Assembly (NCBI GenBank): GCA_039029395.1
Contig: JBCCGG010000022.1
Location: forward strand, 31,534-95,533
Length of the DNA: 64,000 bases
Direction: 5' to 3'
Source of the DNA: JBCCGG01 sp039029395
GTDB lineage: Bacteria > Pseudomonadota > Alphaproteobacteria > Kiloniellales > JAKSDN01
In this document: positions 17,288-25,543 of the stretch, in pieces
Layout of the letters: each line of letters begins with the position of its first letter
How positions within the stretch are numbered: position 1 is the stretch's first letter
The notes under the pieces: generated by a model
The model's input: the letters and a program-made list of their open reading frames with translations, nothing else
Databases searched by the model: none
Told to the model about the DNA's origin: nothing
Position numbers and translations under genes: made by a program

Positions 17288-17309
17288 TTCATGAACTATT
17301 CTCATTCAT
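17288..17309. promoter_or_regulatory. Candidate LysR operator between divergent genes
   Basis: ATGAA (17291-17295), 9 bases, TTCAT (17305-17309): a perfect 5-bp interrupted dyad, overlapping an 8-bp palindrome TTCATGAA (17288-17295). It sits in the 81-bp gap between the LysR gene and the LeuB-like gene. Seen directly; binding is inferred from position. Confidence 0.45.
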
Positions 17310-17364
17310 CATTTCAGTCTATGCATTCGATTGCAACGGCTTAGAGTGCCGAGCTGTTCGACCG

Positions 17365-18465
17365 ATGGATGATCTGGCCATGGCGGCGTTTGAGATACTC
17401 GCTTTGGGTGGAGACGGGATTGGGCCCGAAGTTCTCGCCGCCGGCTTGGCCGTGGCGGAAGCGGCCACTGTCGGGTCCGGCATCCAGTTGAACATCAAGG
17501 AAGATTTGCTGCACGGCGCGGCTTGGGAGGCCTACGGCACCTTCTGCCGGGATGAGACTTTGTCGGCGGCCCAAGAAGCCGATGCCGTTCTGGTCGGCGC
17601 GGTCGGCGGCCCGGAATGGGACGACATCCGCGTCCCCGGCGGGCCCGAGATGCAAGACGGGCTGATGCGGCTTCGTAAGGAGCTGGACGCCTATGCCGGG
17701 CTCAGACCGGCGCGGAGCTGGCCCGCGCTCGCCGCGCGCACGCCTTTTCGCCCGGGACTGGCCGAGCGCGCCGACATCATGGTTTTGCGCGAGATGTGCG
17801 GCGGGGTGATGTTTGCCGAGCCGCGCGGTCTCGAGCAACGTTCAGGCCGGCGCTACGGTTTCGATACCGCCGCCTATGACGAGCACGAGATCGCCCGGAT
17901 CGCCCATGCGGGATTTCGCCTTGCCCGTGCGCGGCGCGGTCGCCTCGTCTCGGCCGACAAAGCCAACGTGATGGAGAGCTACAAGCTTTGGCGCGCGGTC
18001 GTGGACGAGGTTTCGGCGGACTACCCCGATGTCGAGCTCAGCCACATGTACGCGGACAACTGCGCCTACCAGCTGGCGCGCGACCCCGAGCGATTCGACG
18101 TCGTGCTCGGCTGCACCCTGATCGGGGACTTCCTGTCCGACCTCGCGGCGATCGTCTCCGGCGGCTTGGGCATGCTGCCCTCCGCGTGCCTTCGCGGTGC
18201 GCCAGGCGCCCCCGCAAAAGGCATTTACGAGCCGGTGCACGGCACCGCCCCGGACATCGCCGGGCAAGGCAAGGCGAACCCTATCGGCATGATTCTGAGC
18301 GTCGCGATGATGTTCGAGCACAGCTTTGGGCGGCCTGACATCGCGCGGCGCATCGAGCGGGCGGTCGAGGCCGTGCTGTCCCAATCGATCGCCACACCGG
18401 ACATCGGCGGCCAGTCGACAAGCGATGATGTGACTGCCGGCGTCGTTAAGGAGCTGGCCTCATGA
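17365..18465 (+). CDS. Isopropylmalate/tartrate-dehydrogenase-like beta-decarboxylating dehydrogenase
   Basis: About 366 residues of the LeuB/TtuC superfamily: ALGGDGIGPEVLAAGL at the start, substrate loop VLREMCGGVMFAEPRG, catalytic VSADKANVMESYKLWR, metal Asp residues in GDFLSDLAA, and the NAD loop YEPVHGTAPDIAGQGKANPI. These enzymes oxidise a 2-hydroxy acid and decarboxylate it to a 2-oxo acid. The substrate loop differs from housekeeping LeuB (ELTGGIYFGEPRG), and no leuC/leuD is nearby, so a catabolic substrate such as a substituted malate or tartrate is more likely. The start could be ATG 17365 or 17380. First gene of the operon; it ends in a 4-nt overlap with the GMC gene. Confidence 0.85.
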   Translation: MDDLAMAAFEILALGGDGIGPEVLAAGLAVAEAATVGSGIQLNIKEDLLHGAAWEAYGTFCRDETLSAAQEADAVLVGAVGGPEWDDIRVPGGPEMQDGLMRLRKELDAYAGLRPARSWPALAARTPFRPGLAERADIMVLREMCGGVMFAEPRGLEQRSGRRYGFDTAAYDEHEIARIAHAGFRLARARRGRLVSADKANVMESYKLWRAVVDEVSADYPDVELSHMYADNCAYQLARDPERFDVVLGCTLIGDFLSDLAAIVSGGLGMLPSACLRGAPGAPAKGIYEPVHGTAPDIAGQGKANPIGMILSVAMMFEHSFGRPDIARRIERAVEAVLSQSIATPDIGGQSTSDDVTAGVVKELAS

Positions 18466-20141
18466 CCGGGGTCTACGACTATGTCGTTGCCGGTGCCGGC
18501 TCGGCCGGCTGTGCGCTGGCCGCAAGGCTGGCCGAAGACCCGAATGTCACCGTGTGCTTGGTCGAGGCCGGGGGGGACGGCCGCAGCCTGTTCACCCGCA
18601 TGCCCGCTGGCGTCGGCTTTGTGCATTCCAATCCCAAATACGACTGGCGGTATTGGAGCACGCCGCAATCCCGCCTCGGCGGCCGGCGGATCTACTACCC
18701 CCGGGGCAAGGGGCTCGGGGGGTCGTCGCTGCTCAATGGCATGATCTACATGCGCGGCAATTCGCGCGACTATGACCGCTGGCGGCAGAAGGGGTTGGTT
18801 GGCTGGGCCTATGGCGACGTGCTGCCTTACTTCCGTCGCTCGTCCCGTGCCGCTCACCGCAAGGGGAATTCCTATCACGGCGACAGCGGCCCGCTGCACC
18901 TGACGCCCGCTGGGAACTATGACCAGATCAACGACATCTTCGTGCGGGCTTGCTGCGAGGCCGGTGCACCGGCGAACGAGGATTTCAACGGCTGCGGCCA
19001 GACCGGCGCCGGCCGCATCGACGTCAAGGCCTCGGGCGGCGTGCGGCAATCCTCGGCCGAGGCCTATCTGGCCCCTTGCCCAAGAAACCTGACCGTGATG
19101 ACCGGCACGCCGGTCCTGCGCGTCATGATGGATGGCCGACGGGCGGTCGGCATCGCGGTCCCGAGCGGCGCGTTGTGTGCGCGCGCGGAAGTGATCCTGT
19201 CCCTTGGCGCCTTCGAGAGCCCTAAGACGCTGATGCTGTCGGGGATCGGCCCGGGGCCCCATCTGCGAGAGTACGGGATCGAAGTGCTCCACGATCTGCC
19301 AGGTGTCGGGCAATCGCTCTACGACCACCCGAACATGCCCATGCAGTTCGGCCTTTTGTCCGCGCGGCACAGCATGTCGCGGTTCCAGCGGCTCGACCGG
19401 GCGGCCGTCATGGGCGCGCAATGGATTGTGGCGCGGAGAGGTCCCGCTGCGGCGCCGTTCTGGTCCTCGGTCCTGTTCCATGCAATTCGGGACCGGGAGA
19501 TGCCGGAGCTGGAGGTGTTTTTCACGCCAATGATCGTGCGCGAGGATTCCGGTGCACGGAAGGGCTTCAATCTCGAGAGTTTTCGCCACCTCGGCAAGTC
19601 GATCATTGCCCGTGGCAAGCTGGCCGAACCGGGTTTGCAATTCGACATCAACCTGCTGCGCCCGCGCAGTTGCGGCGAAGTGCGACTGGCCTCCGCCGAT
19701 CCCCTGGACGCGCCCTTGATCGACTGCGGCTATTTCTCGGATGACAGCGACTATCTCGCCCTCGTCGAGGGCATGACACACATGCGCAAGGTGGTGGCGC
19801 AGCCCGCCTTTCGGGGCATCGCGGGACCGGAGCTCAGCCCGGGTCCGGAGATCTTGGCGGACGAGGACATGCGCGCGGCCGTTCGGGATCTCTGCACGAC
19901 GGGCCACCACCCGGCTTGCACCGCCCGCATGGGCCGGGACGGCGATCCGGGCGCGGTCCTAGACTCCGAGTTTCGCGTGCGGGGCATTGAAAACTTGCGC
20001 GTCGTCGACGCCTCGGCCTTGCCCGACATGATCAGCGGAAACATCAATGCACCGGTGATCATGATGGCCGAACGCGCAGCTGATATGATCCTTGGGCGTC
20101 CACAGTTGGCCGCCGAAGATCCGAGGGAGAGAGTTGCATGA
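18462..20141 (+). CDS. GMC-family FAD-dependent alcohol/choline dehydrogenase-like oxidoreductase
   Basis: 559 residues. The FAD-binding motif GAGSAG lies at 11-16, with a second GMC signature in YYPRGKGLGGSSLLNGMIYM, and the C-terminal active-site segment has TGHHPACTARMG and SGNINAPVIMMAE. GMC enzymes of this type (choline dehydrogenase BetA, alkyl alcohol dehydrogenase AlkJ) oxidise a primary alcohol to an aldehyde. It overlaps both neighbours by 4 nt, so translation is coupled. An aldehyde dehydrogenase two genes downstream would take the aldehyde on. Substrate not determinable; BetA is unlikely as there is no betI/betB set. Confidence 0.9.
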   Translation: MTGVYDYVVAGAGSAGCALAARLAEDPNVTVCLVEAGGDGRSLFTRMPAGVGFVHSNPKYDWRYWSTPQSRLGGRRIYYPRGKGLGGSSLLNGMIYMRGNSRDYDRWRQKGLVGWAYGDVLPYFRRSSRAAHRKGNSYHGDSGPLHLTPAGNYDQINDIFVRACCEAGAPANEDFNGCGQTGAGRIDVKASGGVRQSSAEAYLAPCPRNLTVMTGTPVLRVMMDGRRAVGIAVPSGALCARAEVILSLGAFESPKTLMLSGIGPGPHLREYGIEVLHDLPGVGQSLYDHPNMPMQFGLLSARHSMSRFQRLDRAAVMGAQWIVARRGPAAAPFWSSVLFHAIRDREMPELEVFFTPMIVREDSGARKGFNLESFRHLGKSIIARGKLAEPGLQFDINLLRPRSCGEVRLASADPLDAPLIDCGYFSDDSDYLALVEGMTHMRKVVAQPAFRGIAGPELSPGPEILADEDMRAAVRDLCTTGHHPACTARMGRDGDPGAVLDSEFRVRGIENLRVVDASALPDMISGNINAPVIMMAERAADMILGRPQLAAEDPRERVA

Positions 20142-21748
20142 CTATGACCTGCGGCGAGGCGACGATGCGCCTACTGGCCCGTTACGGCGTGACGACGGTG
20201 TTCGGCATACCCGGGGTGCACACTCTCGACATGTGTCGTGGCCTCTCGGGCGGTGGGAATGCGGGCGCGATCGCTCATGTCCAGACCCGCAACGAGCAGG
20301 GCGCAGGCTTCATGGCCGAAGGCTGGGCGCGCGCCACCGGCGAGGTCGGGGTCGCCGTGGTCATCTCGGGCCCTGGCGTGACCAACGCGGCGACGGCGCT
20401 CGGCCAATGCTATGCCGACAGCCTGCCCATGCTCCTGATCTCAGCCGAAGCGGCAAGCTACACGATCGGCAAGGGCTGGGGCGTCTTGCACGAGGTCACC
20501 GAGCAAAAGCGCGCGACCGAGCCGCTGACCGCCTTCTCGGCGACCGCGCACCGCGCCGCGGATGTGCCGGAGCTGCTCGCCCGTGCCTTCTCAGTCTTTG
20601 CCAGTGCGCGGCCACGGCCGGTCCACATCTCGATCCCGATCGACGTTCAAGCGGAACAGGTCGATGAGCTTTGGCAGCCCATCGCGCTGCCAGGCCGGCC
20701 GCTCTTCGCGCCGGCGCAGATCGAAGCCGCAGCGGACATGCTGCGCACCGCCGCCCGCCCGGTGGTGATGGTCGGTGGAGGGGCGGCCGATGCCGCGACC
20801 GACCTCAGAGAAATTGTCGACTCTCTTGGCGCGGTGGTCGTGGCCTCGACCGCGGGCAAGGGTATCGTGCCGGACGATCATCCTCTGTCGCTCTCCGCCT
20901 CGACCGTTAGGCCCGAGGTCCAAAGGTTTCTGTCGGAGGCGGATGTAATCCTGGCTGTCGGAACGGAACTCTCCGAGACCGACAGTTTCGTCGAGCGGAT
21001 GGATCTGAAGGGCCAGATCATCCGCGTGGACATCGATCCCAGCAAGATCGGCGATGTCTATCCCGCCGCGCTTGGCATAGTCTCTGACGCCGCGCCGGCC
21101 ATGGCCGACCTGCGGCGGGCGCTGACCGGCCACGCCGCCAAAGACCGTGCCGGGGCCGAGAGCCGGGTCGCGTCCCTGCGGGCCGAAATCGCCGGGAACC
21201 TAAGCCGTTCCGAAACGCAGCATGCCGCGCTGCTGACCCTGTTGGATCGGATCGCGCCCGAGGGCACGATCTGGTCGGGCGACGCTTGCCAGTTGGTCTA
21301 TACCGGTGCCTTCGCCTTTCCAGCGCGCGCCCCGCGGCGCTGGTTCTATCCGGCTGGCTATTGTGCGCTCGGCAATGCGCTGCCGAACGGCATCGGCGCG
21401 AAGCTGGCCCAGCCCGACGCCCCGGTCGTCGTGCTGGCAGGCGACGGCGGGTTCATGTTCACGGTCCAGGAGCTGGTCACGGCAGCGGAGCTTCGCTTGC
21501 CGATCCCAATCGTGGTTTGGGAGAACGGCGGCTTGAAGCAAATCCAGGACGACATGGATGGGCGCGACATAGCCCGGGTTGGCGTTGAAGGGATCAATCC
21601 CGACTTCGCCGCGCTGGCCTGCGCCTGCCATTGCAACGGCGTCTATGCCGATAGCGAAGAGACGTTCACAAGCGCGTTCGAGACGGCACTGCGTGCGGAC
21701 CGGCCGACCGTGATCGTGGTGAAGGAGAACGACCCGTGGCTAATGTGA
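20138..21748 (+). CDS. Thiamine-diphosphate 2-oxo acid decarboxylase (AruI / acetolactate-synthase-like)
   Basis: 536 residues in the three-domain ThDP order. The catalytic Glu is in RNEQGAGFMAEGWARATG, a central domain (about 190-325) is Rossmann-like, and the C-terminal ThDP motif runs from LAGDGGFMFTVQELVTAAEL to WENGG. The GKGWGVLHEV and ALTAFSAT-like segments resemble 5-guanidino-2-oxopentanoate decarboxylase (AruI) more than IlvB. The expected reaction is non-oxidative decarboxylation of a 2-oxo acid to an aldehyde, which fits a LeuB-like enzyme making the 2-oxo acid and the next gene oxidising the aldehyde. It overlaps the aldehyde dehydrogenase gene by 13 nt. Confidence 0.85.
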   Translation: MTMTCGEATMRLLARYGVTTVFGIPGVHTLDMCRGLSGGGNAGAIAHVQTRNEQGAGFMAEGWARATGEVGVAVVISGPGVTNAATALGQCYADSLPMLLISAEAASYTIGKGWGVLHEVTEQKRATEPLTAFSATAHRAADVPELLARAFSVFASARPRPVHISIPIDVQAEQVDELWQPIALPGRPLFAPAQIEAAADMLRTAARPVVMVGGGAADAATDLREIVDSLGAVVVASTAGKGIVPDDHPLSLSASTVRPEVQRFLSEADVILAVGTELSETDSFVERMDLKGQIIRVDIDPSKIGDVYPAALGIVSDAAPAMADLRRALTGHAAKDRAGAESRVASLRAEIAGNLSRSETQHAALLTLLDRIAPEGTIWSGDACQLVYTGAFAFPARAPRRWFYPAGYCALGNALPNGIGAKLAQPDAPVVVLAGDGGFMFTVQELVTAAELRLPIPIVVWENGGLKQIQDDMDGRDIARVGVEGINPDFAALACACHCNGVYADSEETFTSAFETALRADRPTVIVVKENDPWLM

Positions 21749-23220
21749 GAACCTTTCAGTACTTCGTCGACAACGCTTGGCATGATCCGGCCGAGGGCGG
21801 GTATTTCGACAGCGAGACTCCCGCGACTGGGCAGGTCTGGGCGCGCGTACCCGATTGCCGCGCGGCGGATATCGACCGTGCCGTCGCGGCGGCAAAGGTA
21901 GCGTTCTACGATGGCCCGTGGGGTCGGATGATGCCCGCCGAGCGGGGCCGGGCTTTGCGCCGGATCGGTGACGTGATCTCGCGTCATGCCGAGCGGCTTG
22001 GCGAGATAGAGACGCGCGACAACGGCAAGCTCCCGAAAAACATCACGCCGTCGCTGAAGAAAGACGCCTGGCAGGTGGATAGTTGGCATTACTACGCCGG
22101 CATGTGCGACAAGTTCGAGGGCCGGCTGATCCCCGCCGAAGTGCCGAACATGCACAATTATCTGAAGTGGGAGCCCTTTGGCGTCGTGGCCCAGATCCTG
22201 CCGTGGAACTCGCCCATCGGCACGCTGATCTGGAAGCTCGCGCCCTGCCTGGCGGCCGGCAACACGGTGGTCCTCAAGCCTTCGGAGCAGGCCAGCTGCT
22301 CGACGCTGGAGTTGATGGAGGTGCTGCTGGAAGCCGATCTTCCGCCCGGCGTTTTGAATGTTGTTACGGGGTTTGGGCCGACGACCGGCGAGCCGCTGAT
22401 CGAACACGAAGACGTGCGCATGGTCTCCTTCACCGGCGGGACCGGCGGCGGGCGGGCGGTGGCCAGCGTCGCGGCACGCCAGGTCAAGCCCATCGTCATG
22501 GAGCTGGGCGGCAAATCGCCCCAGATCGTGCTTCCGGATGCTGACATGGACCTTGCGGTCAACGGCGTCGCCGCGGGCATCTTTCCCGCGGGCGGGCAAA
22601 GCTGCATCTCAGGCTCACGCCTTTTGGTCCATCGCTCGATCGTCGGTGAGTTCACCGAACGGCTGGTCGAGGTCGTCAAGAAGGCCCGTGTGGGCGATCC
22701 GAACGACCCCGCTACACAGATCGGACCCATGGCGAACCGTCCGCACTATGAAAGTGTGCTGAAGCGAATCGCCGCCGCCGAGCAAGCCGGCCATAGGCTT
22801 TTGCTCGACGGGCGGACGGCCTGCCGGGACGAGGGCTACTACATTGGCCCGACCATATTCGCCGATGTTCCGAACGGGGCGGATTTGGCCCAAAACGAAG
22901 TCTTCGGTCCGGTCGTCTCGTCCGAAGCTTGGGACCAAGAAGACGAAGCCGTGCGCACGGCCAACGATACGGTCTATGGCCTCGCCGCGGGGATTTGGAC
23001 CCGGGACGTGACCAAGGCCATGCGCCTGGCCGACCGGATCGAAGCCGGCACCGTCTACATCAACAACTACTTCAACGCAGCCACTCAGTCGCCCGTCGGC
23101 GGCTTCAAGCAGTCGGGCTACGGCCGCGAGAACGGCTGGGAAGGCATGCGCTGTTTCATGCAGACCAAATCCGTCTGGCTCGCGACCGACCCCGACCAGC
23201 CCGATCCCTTTTCTGCTTAA
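21736..23220 (+). CDS. NAD(P)-dependent aldehyde dehydrogenase
   Basis: 494 residues with all family landmarks: cofactor loop ILPWNSPIGTLIWKLAPCL, FTGGTGGG turn, general base Glu256 in VMELGGKSP, nucleophile Cys290 in PAGGQSCISGSR, and the NYFNAATQSPVGGFKQSGYG C-terminal part. It oxidises an aldehyde to a carboxylate in the cytosol. Length is standard. The start lies 13 nt inside the preceding decarboxylase gene, which argues for a shared pathway. The family includes betaine aldehyde and vanillin-type dehydrogenases; the substrate cannot be read from sequence alone. Confidence 0.92.
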   Translation: MANVRTFQYFVDNAWHDPAEGGYFDSETPATGQVWARVPDCRAADIDRAVAAAKVAFYDGPWGRMMPAERGRALRRIGDVISRHAERLGEIETRDNGKLPKNITPSLKKDAWQVDSWHYYAGMCDKFEGRLIPAEVPNMHNYLKWEPFGVVAQILPWNSPIGTLIWKLAPCLAAGNTVVLKPSEQASCSTLELMEVLLEADLPPGVLNVVTGFGPTTGEPLIEHEDVRMVSFTGGTGGGRAVASVAARQVKPIVMELGGKSPQIVLPDADMDLAVNGVAAGIFPAGGQSCISGSRLLVHRSIVGEFTERLVEVVKKARVGDPNDPATQIGPMANRPHYESVLKRIAAAEQAGHRLLLDGRTACRDEGYYIGPTIFADVPNGADLAQNEVFGPVVSSEAWDQEDEAVRTANDTVYGLAAGIWTRDVTKAMRLADRIEAGTVYINNYFNAATQSPVGGFKQSGYGRENGWEGMRCFMQTKSVWLATDPDQPDPFSA

Positions 23221-23234
23221 GACGAGGTCTCGCC

Positions 23235-24227
23235 ATGGCCATCGAACAGCAAGCCGCGAAACGCCGCGAGTGGAACTACCATCCGGACGTGCCGATCCCG
23301 GTTTCGCCGATCATGAACTGGCCGCCGCGGCCGCTTGCCTGGCTGCGCTGGGAGTCCGCGTCCTGGCTGGCAGTGGGCTCGGTGACCTTGGAATTCCTGA
23401 TCGCATGGGCGGTCTTCGCCTGGTTCCAACCTGACGCGGAGACAATGAAAAGCTTGGCGCTGGGCTGGGTCGCTCAAATCTGGCTCAGGAACCTGGTGCT
23501 GATCTTTCTGGTCGCGGGTGGGCTGCACCTCTGGTTCTACAGCTTCGCCGCCCAAGGCAAGCAGCTGAAGTTCGACCCCCGCGATCTCGCCCGCAAGAAT
23601 AAGGCCTACACGTTCGGTAACCAAGTCCTGGACAATATGTTCTGGTCCCTTGCCAGCGGTGTGACCGTTTGGACCGCTTTCGAGGTGCTCTATTGGTGGG
23701 CCGCGGCCAACGGCTACGCGCCGAGTCTGGCCTTCTCCGCCCATCCGGTCTGGTTCGCCCTGTGGTTCGTGCTGATTCCGATTTGGTCGAGCATCCACTT
23801 CTATCTCATTCACCGCGCGCTCCATTGGCCGCCGCTCTTCCGGCTGGCCCACAGCTTGCACCACCGAAACGTCAATATCGGACCTTGGACGGGCATCTCG
23901 ATGCACCCGATCGAGCATGTTCTCTATTTCTCGTCGGTGCTGATCCATTTCGTCGTTCCGTCCCATCCGGTCCATGTGCTGTTTCATTTTTATCTTGAGG
24001 CGCTGAACCCCGCGTTCTCCCATTCCGGTTTCGAAGGGCTTTTCGTGAAAGATAAGAAGCGCATGGCGGCGGGCGACTTCTTTCACCAGCTCCATCACCG
24101 CTACTTCGATTGCAACTACGGCACCGCCGAGATGCCTTGTGACAAGGCCCTGGGGTCTTTCCACGACGGCAGCGACGAGGCAACCCGGGCCGTCCGCCAG
24201 CGCAAGCGGCGCATGTACGCCGGATGA
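23235..24227 (+). CDS. Membrane fatty acid hydroxylase / sterol desaturase-family di-iron protein
   Basis: 330 residues with four to five membrane helices (about 40-65, 75-98, 135-155, 175-200, 230-255). Histidine boxes characteristic of the superfamily are HRALH, HSLHHRN, MHPIEH and HQLHHRYFDCNYG, enough to bind a di-iron centre. These enzymes hydroxylate or desaturate lipid-like or hydrophobic substrates with O2. ATG 23235 follows GACGAGG. It ends in a 4-nt overlap with the MmgE/PrpD gene. An oxygenase inside this soluble-enzyme operon suggests that the pathway substrate is lipophilic or carries an alkyl chain. Confidence 0.86.
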   Translation: MAIEQQAAKRREWNYHPDVPIPVSPIMNWPPRPLAWLRWESASWLAVGSVTLEFLIAWAVFAWFQPDAETMKSLALGWVAQIWLRNLVLIFLVAGGLHLWFYSFAAQGKQLKFDPRDLARKNKAYTFGNQVLDNMFWSLASGVTVWTAFEVLYWWAAANGYAPSLAFSAHPVWFALWFVLIPIWSSIHFYLIHRALHWPPLFRLAHSLHHRNVNIGPWTGISMHPIEHVLYFSSVLIHFVVPSHPVHVLFHFYLEALNPAFSHSGFEGLFVKDKKRMAAGDFFHQLHHRYFDCNYGTAEMPCDKALGSFHDGSDEATRAVRQRKRRMYAG

Positions 24228-25543
24228 GCGTGGCCGCCGAACTGGCCGCTTTTGCCGTGACCGCGGAGCCCGATCCGGCGCTTCACGCCACCATTAGGCC
24301 GGCGGTCGCGGACTGCTTTGGGTGCATCCTTGGGGGCGCGGAGAGCGACGTGGCGCGGCGGATCGGCGGTGGTCTCGCCCAAGGCGCCGAGGGGCGTGCG
24401 CCGCTTTATGGTACGGGCCGAACGGCGGCGCCCGGCCACGCGGCGCTGCTCAACGCCGCCGCGGGCCATGCCTACGATCTCGACGATTGGGAAGAACCGG
24501 GAAATACCCATCCGACGGTCGTGATCCTGCCCGCCTGTCTCGCGGCGGTGCATCTGCGCCCCATCGACGGCGGTGCCCTCCTGGCCGCCTATGCGGTGGG
24601 GTTTGAGGTGGTTGCTCGGCTGGGCGAGGCGGTCAGCCTCGACCATTACGCCCGCGGCTTTCACTCAACGGCGACGCTCGGTGCCATTGCCGCGGCGGCA
24701 GCGGTGTCGCGCCTTCTGGGCTTGACCGAGGCGCAGGCGACTCATGCGCTTTCGCTCGCCGCGTCCCAGGCTGTCGGCTACACGGTGCAATTCGGCTCGA
24801 ACGCCAAGCCGCTTCAAGCGGGCCTGGCCGCGCGGGCCGGGCTGGAATCGGCCCTGATGGCGCGCGCAGGGGCGACCGGACAGGAACGTGTGATCGAGGA
24901 TCCGCGCGGGTTCGCCGGCCTTATGGGCCAGGCCGGTCGGCCACTAAAGCCCCTGGGCGATCCCTGGGCGTTGAGGGAGCACGGGTTGATCCTGAAGCCT
25001 TGGCCGTCGTGCGGCTATACGCACCGGCTGATGACGGCGGCGCTCGAGCTGCGCCCGCAGCTCGAGGAGCGGCTGTCCGAGATCACCGCGATCCACGGCA
25101 CACAGCCCGATTTTCACAACGCGATACTGCCGTTCGAGCGGCCCACCACCCGCAACGAGGCGCTCTTCTCCGCGCCCGCTTGTATCGCCCAGGCGCTCGT
25201 GACCGGGCGCCTTACGCTGGACGACAGCGAGGCCCGCTTCTGGGAAGATTCGGCGGTCGCCCGCCTGATCACGGTGACCAATGTCGCTGCCGAGCCCGCC
25301 CGGAACCCGCACTTAAACTACGACCCGGCCCAGCCCGACCGCTTGACGGTCGTCCTGGGCGAAGAGGTGTTGTCGCAGGACTGTGCCTATCCCCTCGGCG
25401 CGCCGCAGAACCCCATGAGCGAAGCACAGCTTGCCGAGAAGTTCGCATCGGTCACCGGGCGGGACGCCGGGTGCTTTGCTCATCTTCAAGGATGGCCCGA
25501 AGCGAGCGACATCGCCGTTTTCTTTCAGGAGTATGAAACATGA
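24224..25543 (+). CDS. MmgE/PrpD-family protein
   Basis: 439 residues matching the MmgE/PrpD fold: an N-terminal helical domain with LNAAAGHAYDLDDWEEPGNT and HPTVVILPACLA, the GFHSTATLGAIAAAAAVSRL core, and KPWPSCGYTHRLM near the middle. The best-known member, PrpD, dehydrates 2-methylcitrate; others isomerise or act on 2-hydroxy polycarboxylates. No prpB or prpC is present, so it is probably not for propionate. A dehydratase feeding a LeuB-like oxidative decarboxylase would fit the operon chemistry. Overlaps both neighbours by 4 nt. Confidence 0.87.
   Translation: MSVAAELAAFAVTAEPDPALHATIRPAVADCFGCILGGAESDVARRIGGGLAQGAEGRAPLYGTGRTAAPGHAALLNAAAGHAYDLDDWEEPGNTHPTVVILPACLAAVHLRPIDGGALLAAYAVGFEVVARLGEAVSLDHYARGFHSTATLGAIAAAAAVSRLLGLTEAQATHALSLAASQAVGYTVQFGSNAKPLQAGLAARAGLESALMARAGATGQERVIEDPRGFAGLMGQAGRPLKPLGDPWALREHGLILKPWPSCGYTHRLMTAALELRPQLEERLSEITAIHGTQPDFHNAILPFERPTTRNEALFSAPACIAQALVTGRLTLDDSEARFWEDSAVARLITVTNVAAEPARNPHLNYDPAQPDRLTVVLGEEVLSQDCAYPLGAPQNPMSEAQLAEKFASVTGRDAGCFAHLQGWPEASDIAVFFQEYET

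Noticed and set aside
17365..18465. leuB of leucine biosynthesis
   Set aside because: Substrate loop differs from housekeeping LeuB, no leuCD nearby, and it lies in a catabolic operon under a dedicated LysR.
18225..19910. 561-codon open frame on the minus strand
   Set aside because: Antisense to the LeuB-like and GMC genes; no recognisable motif.
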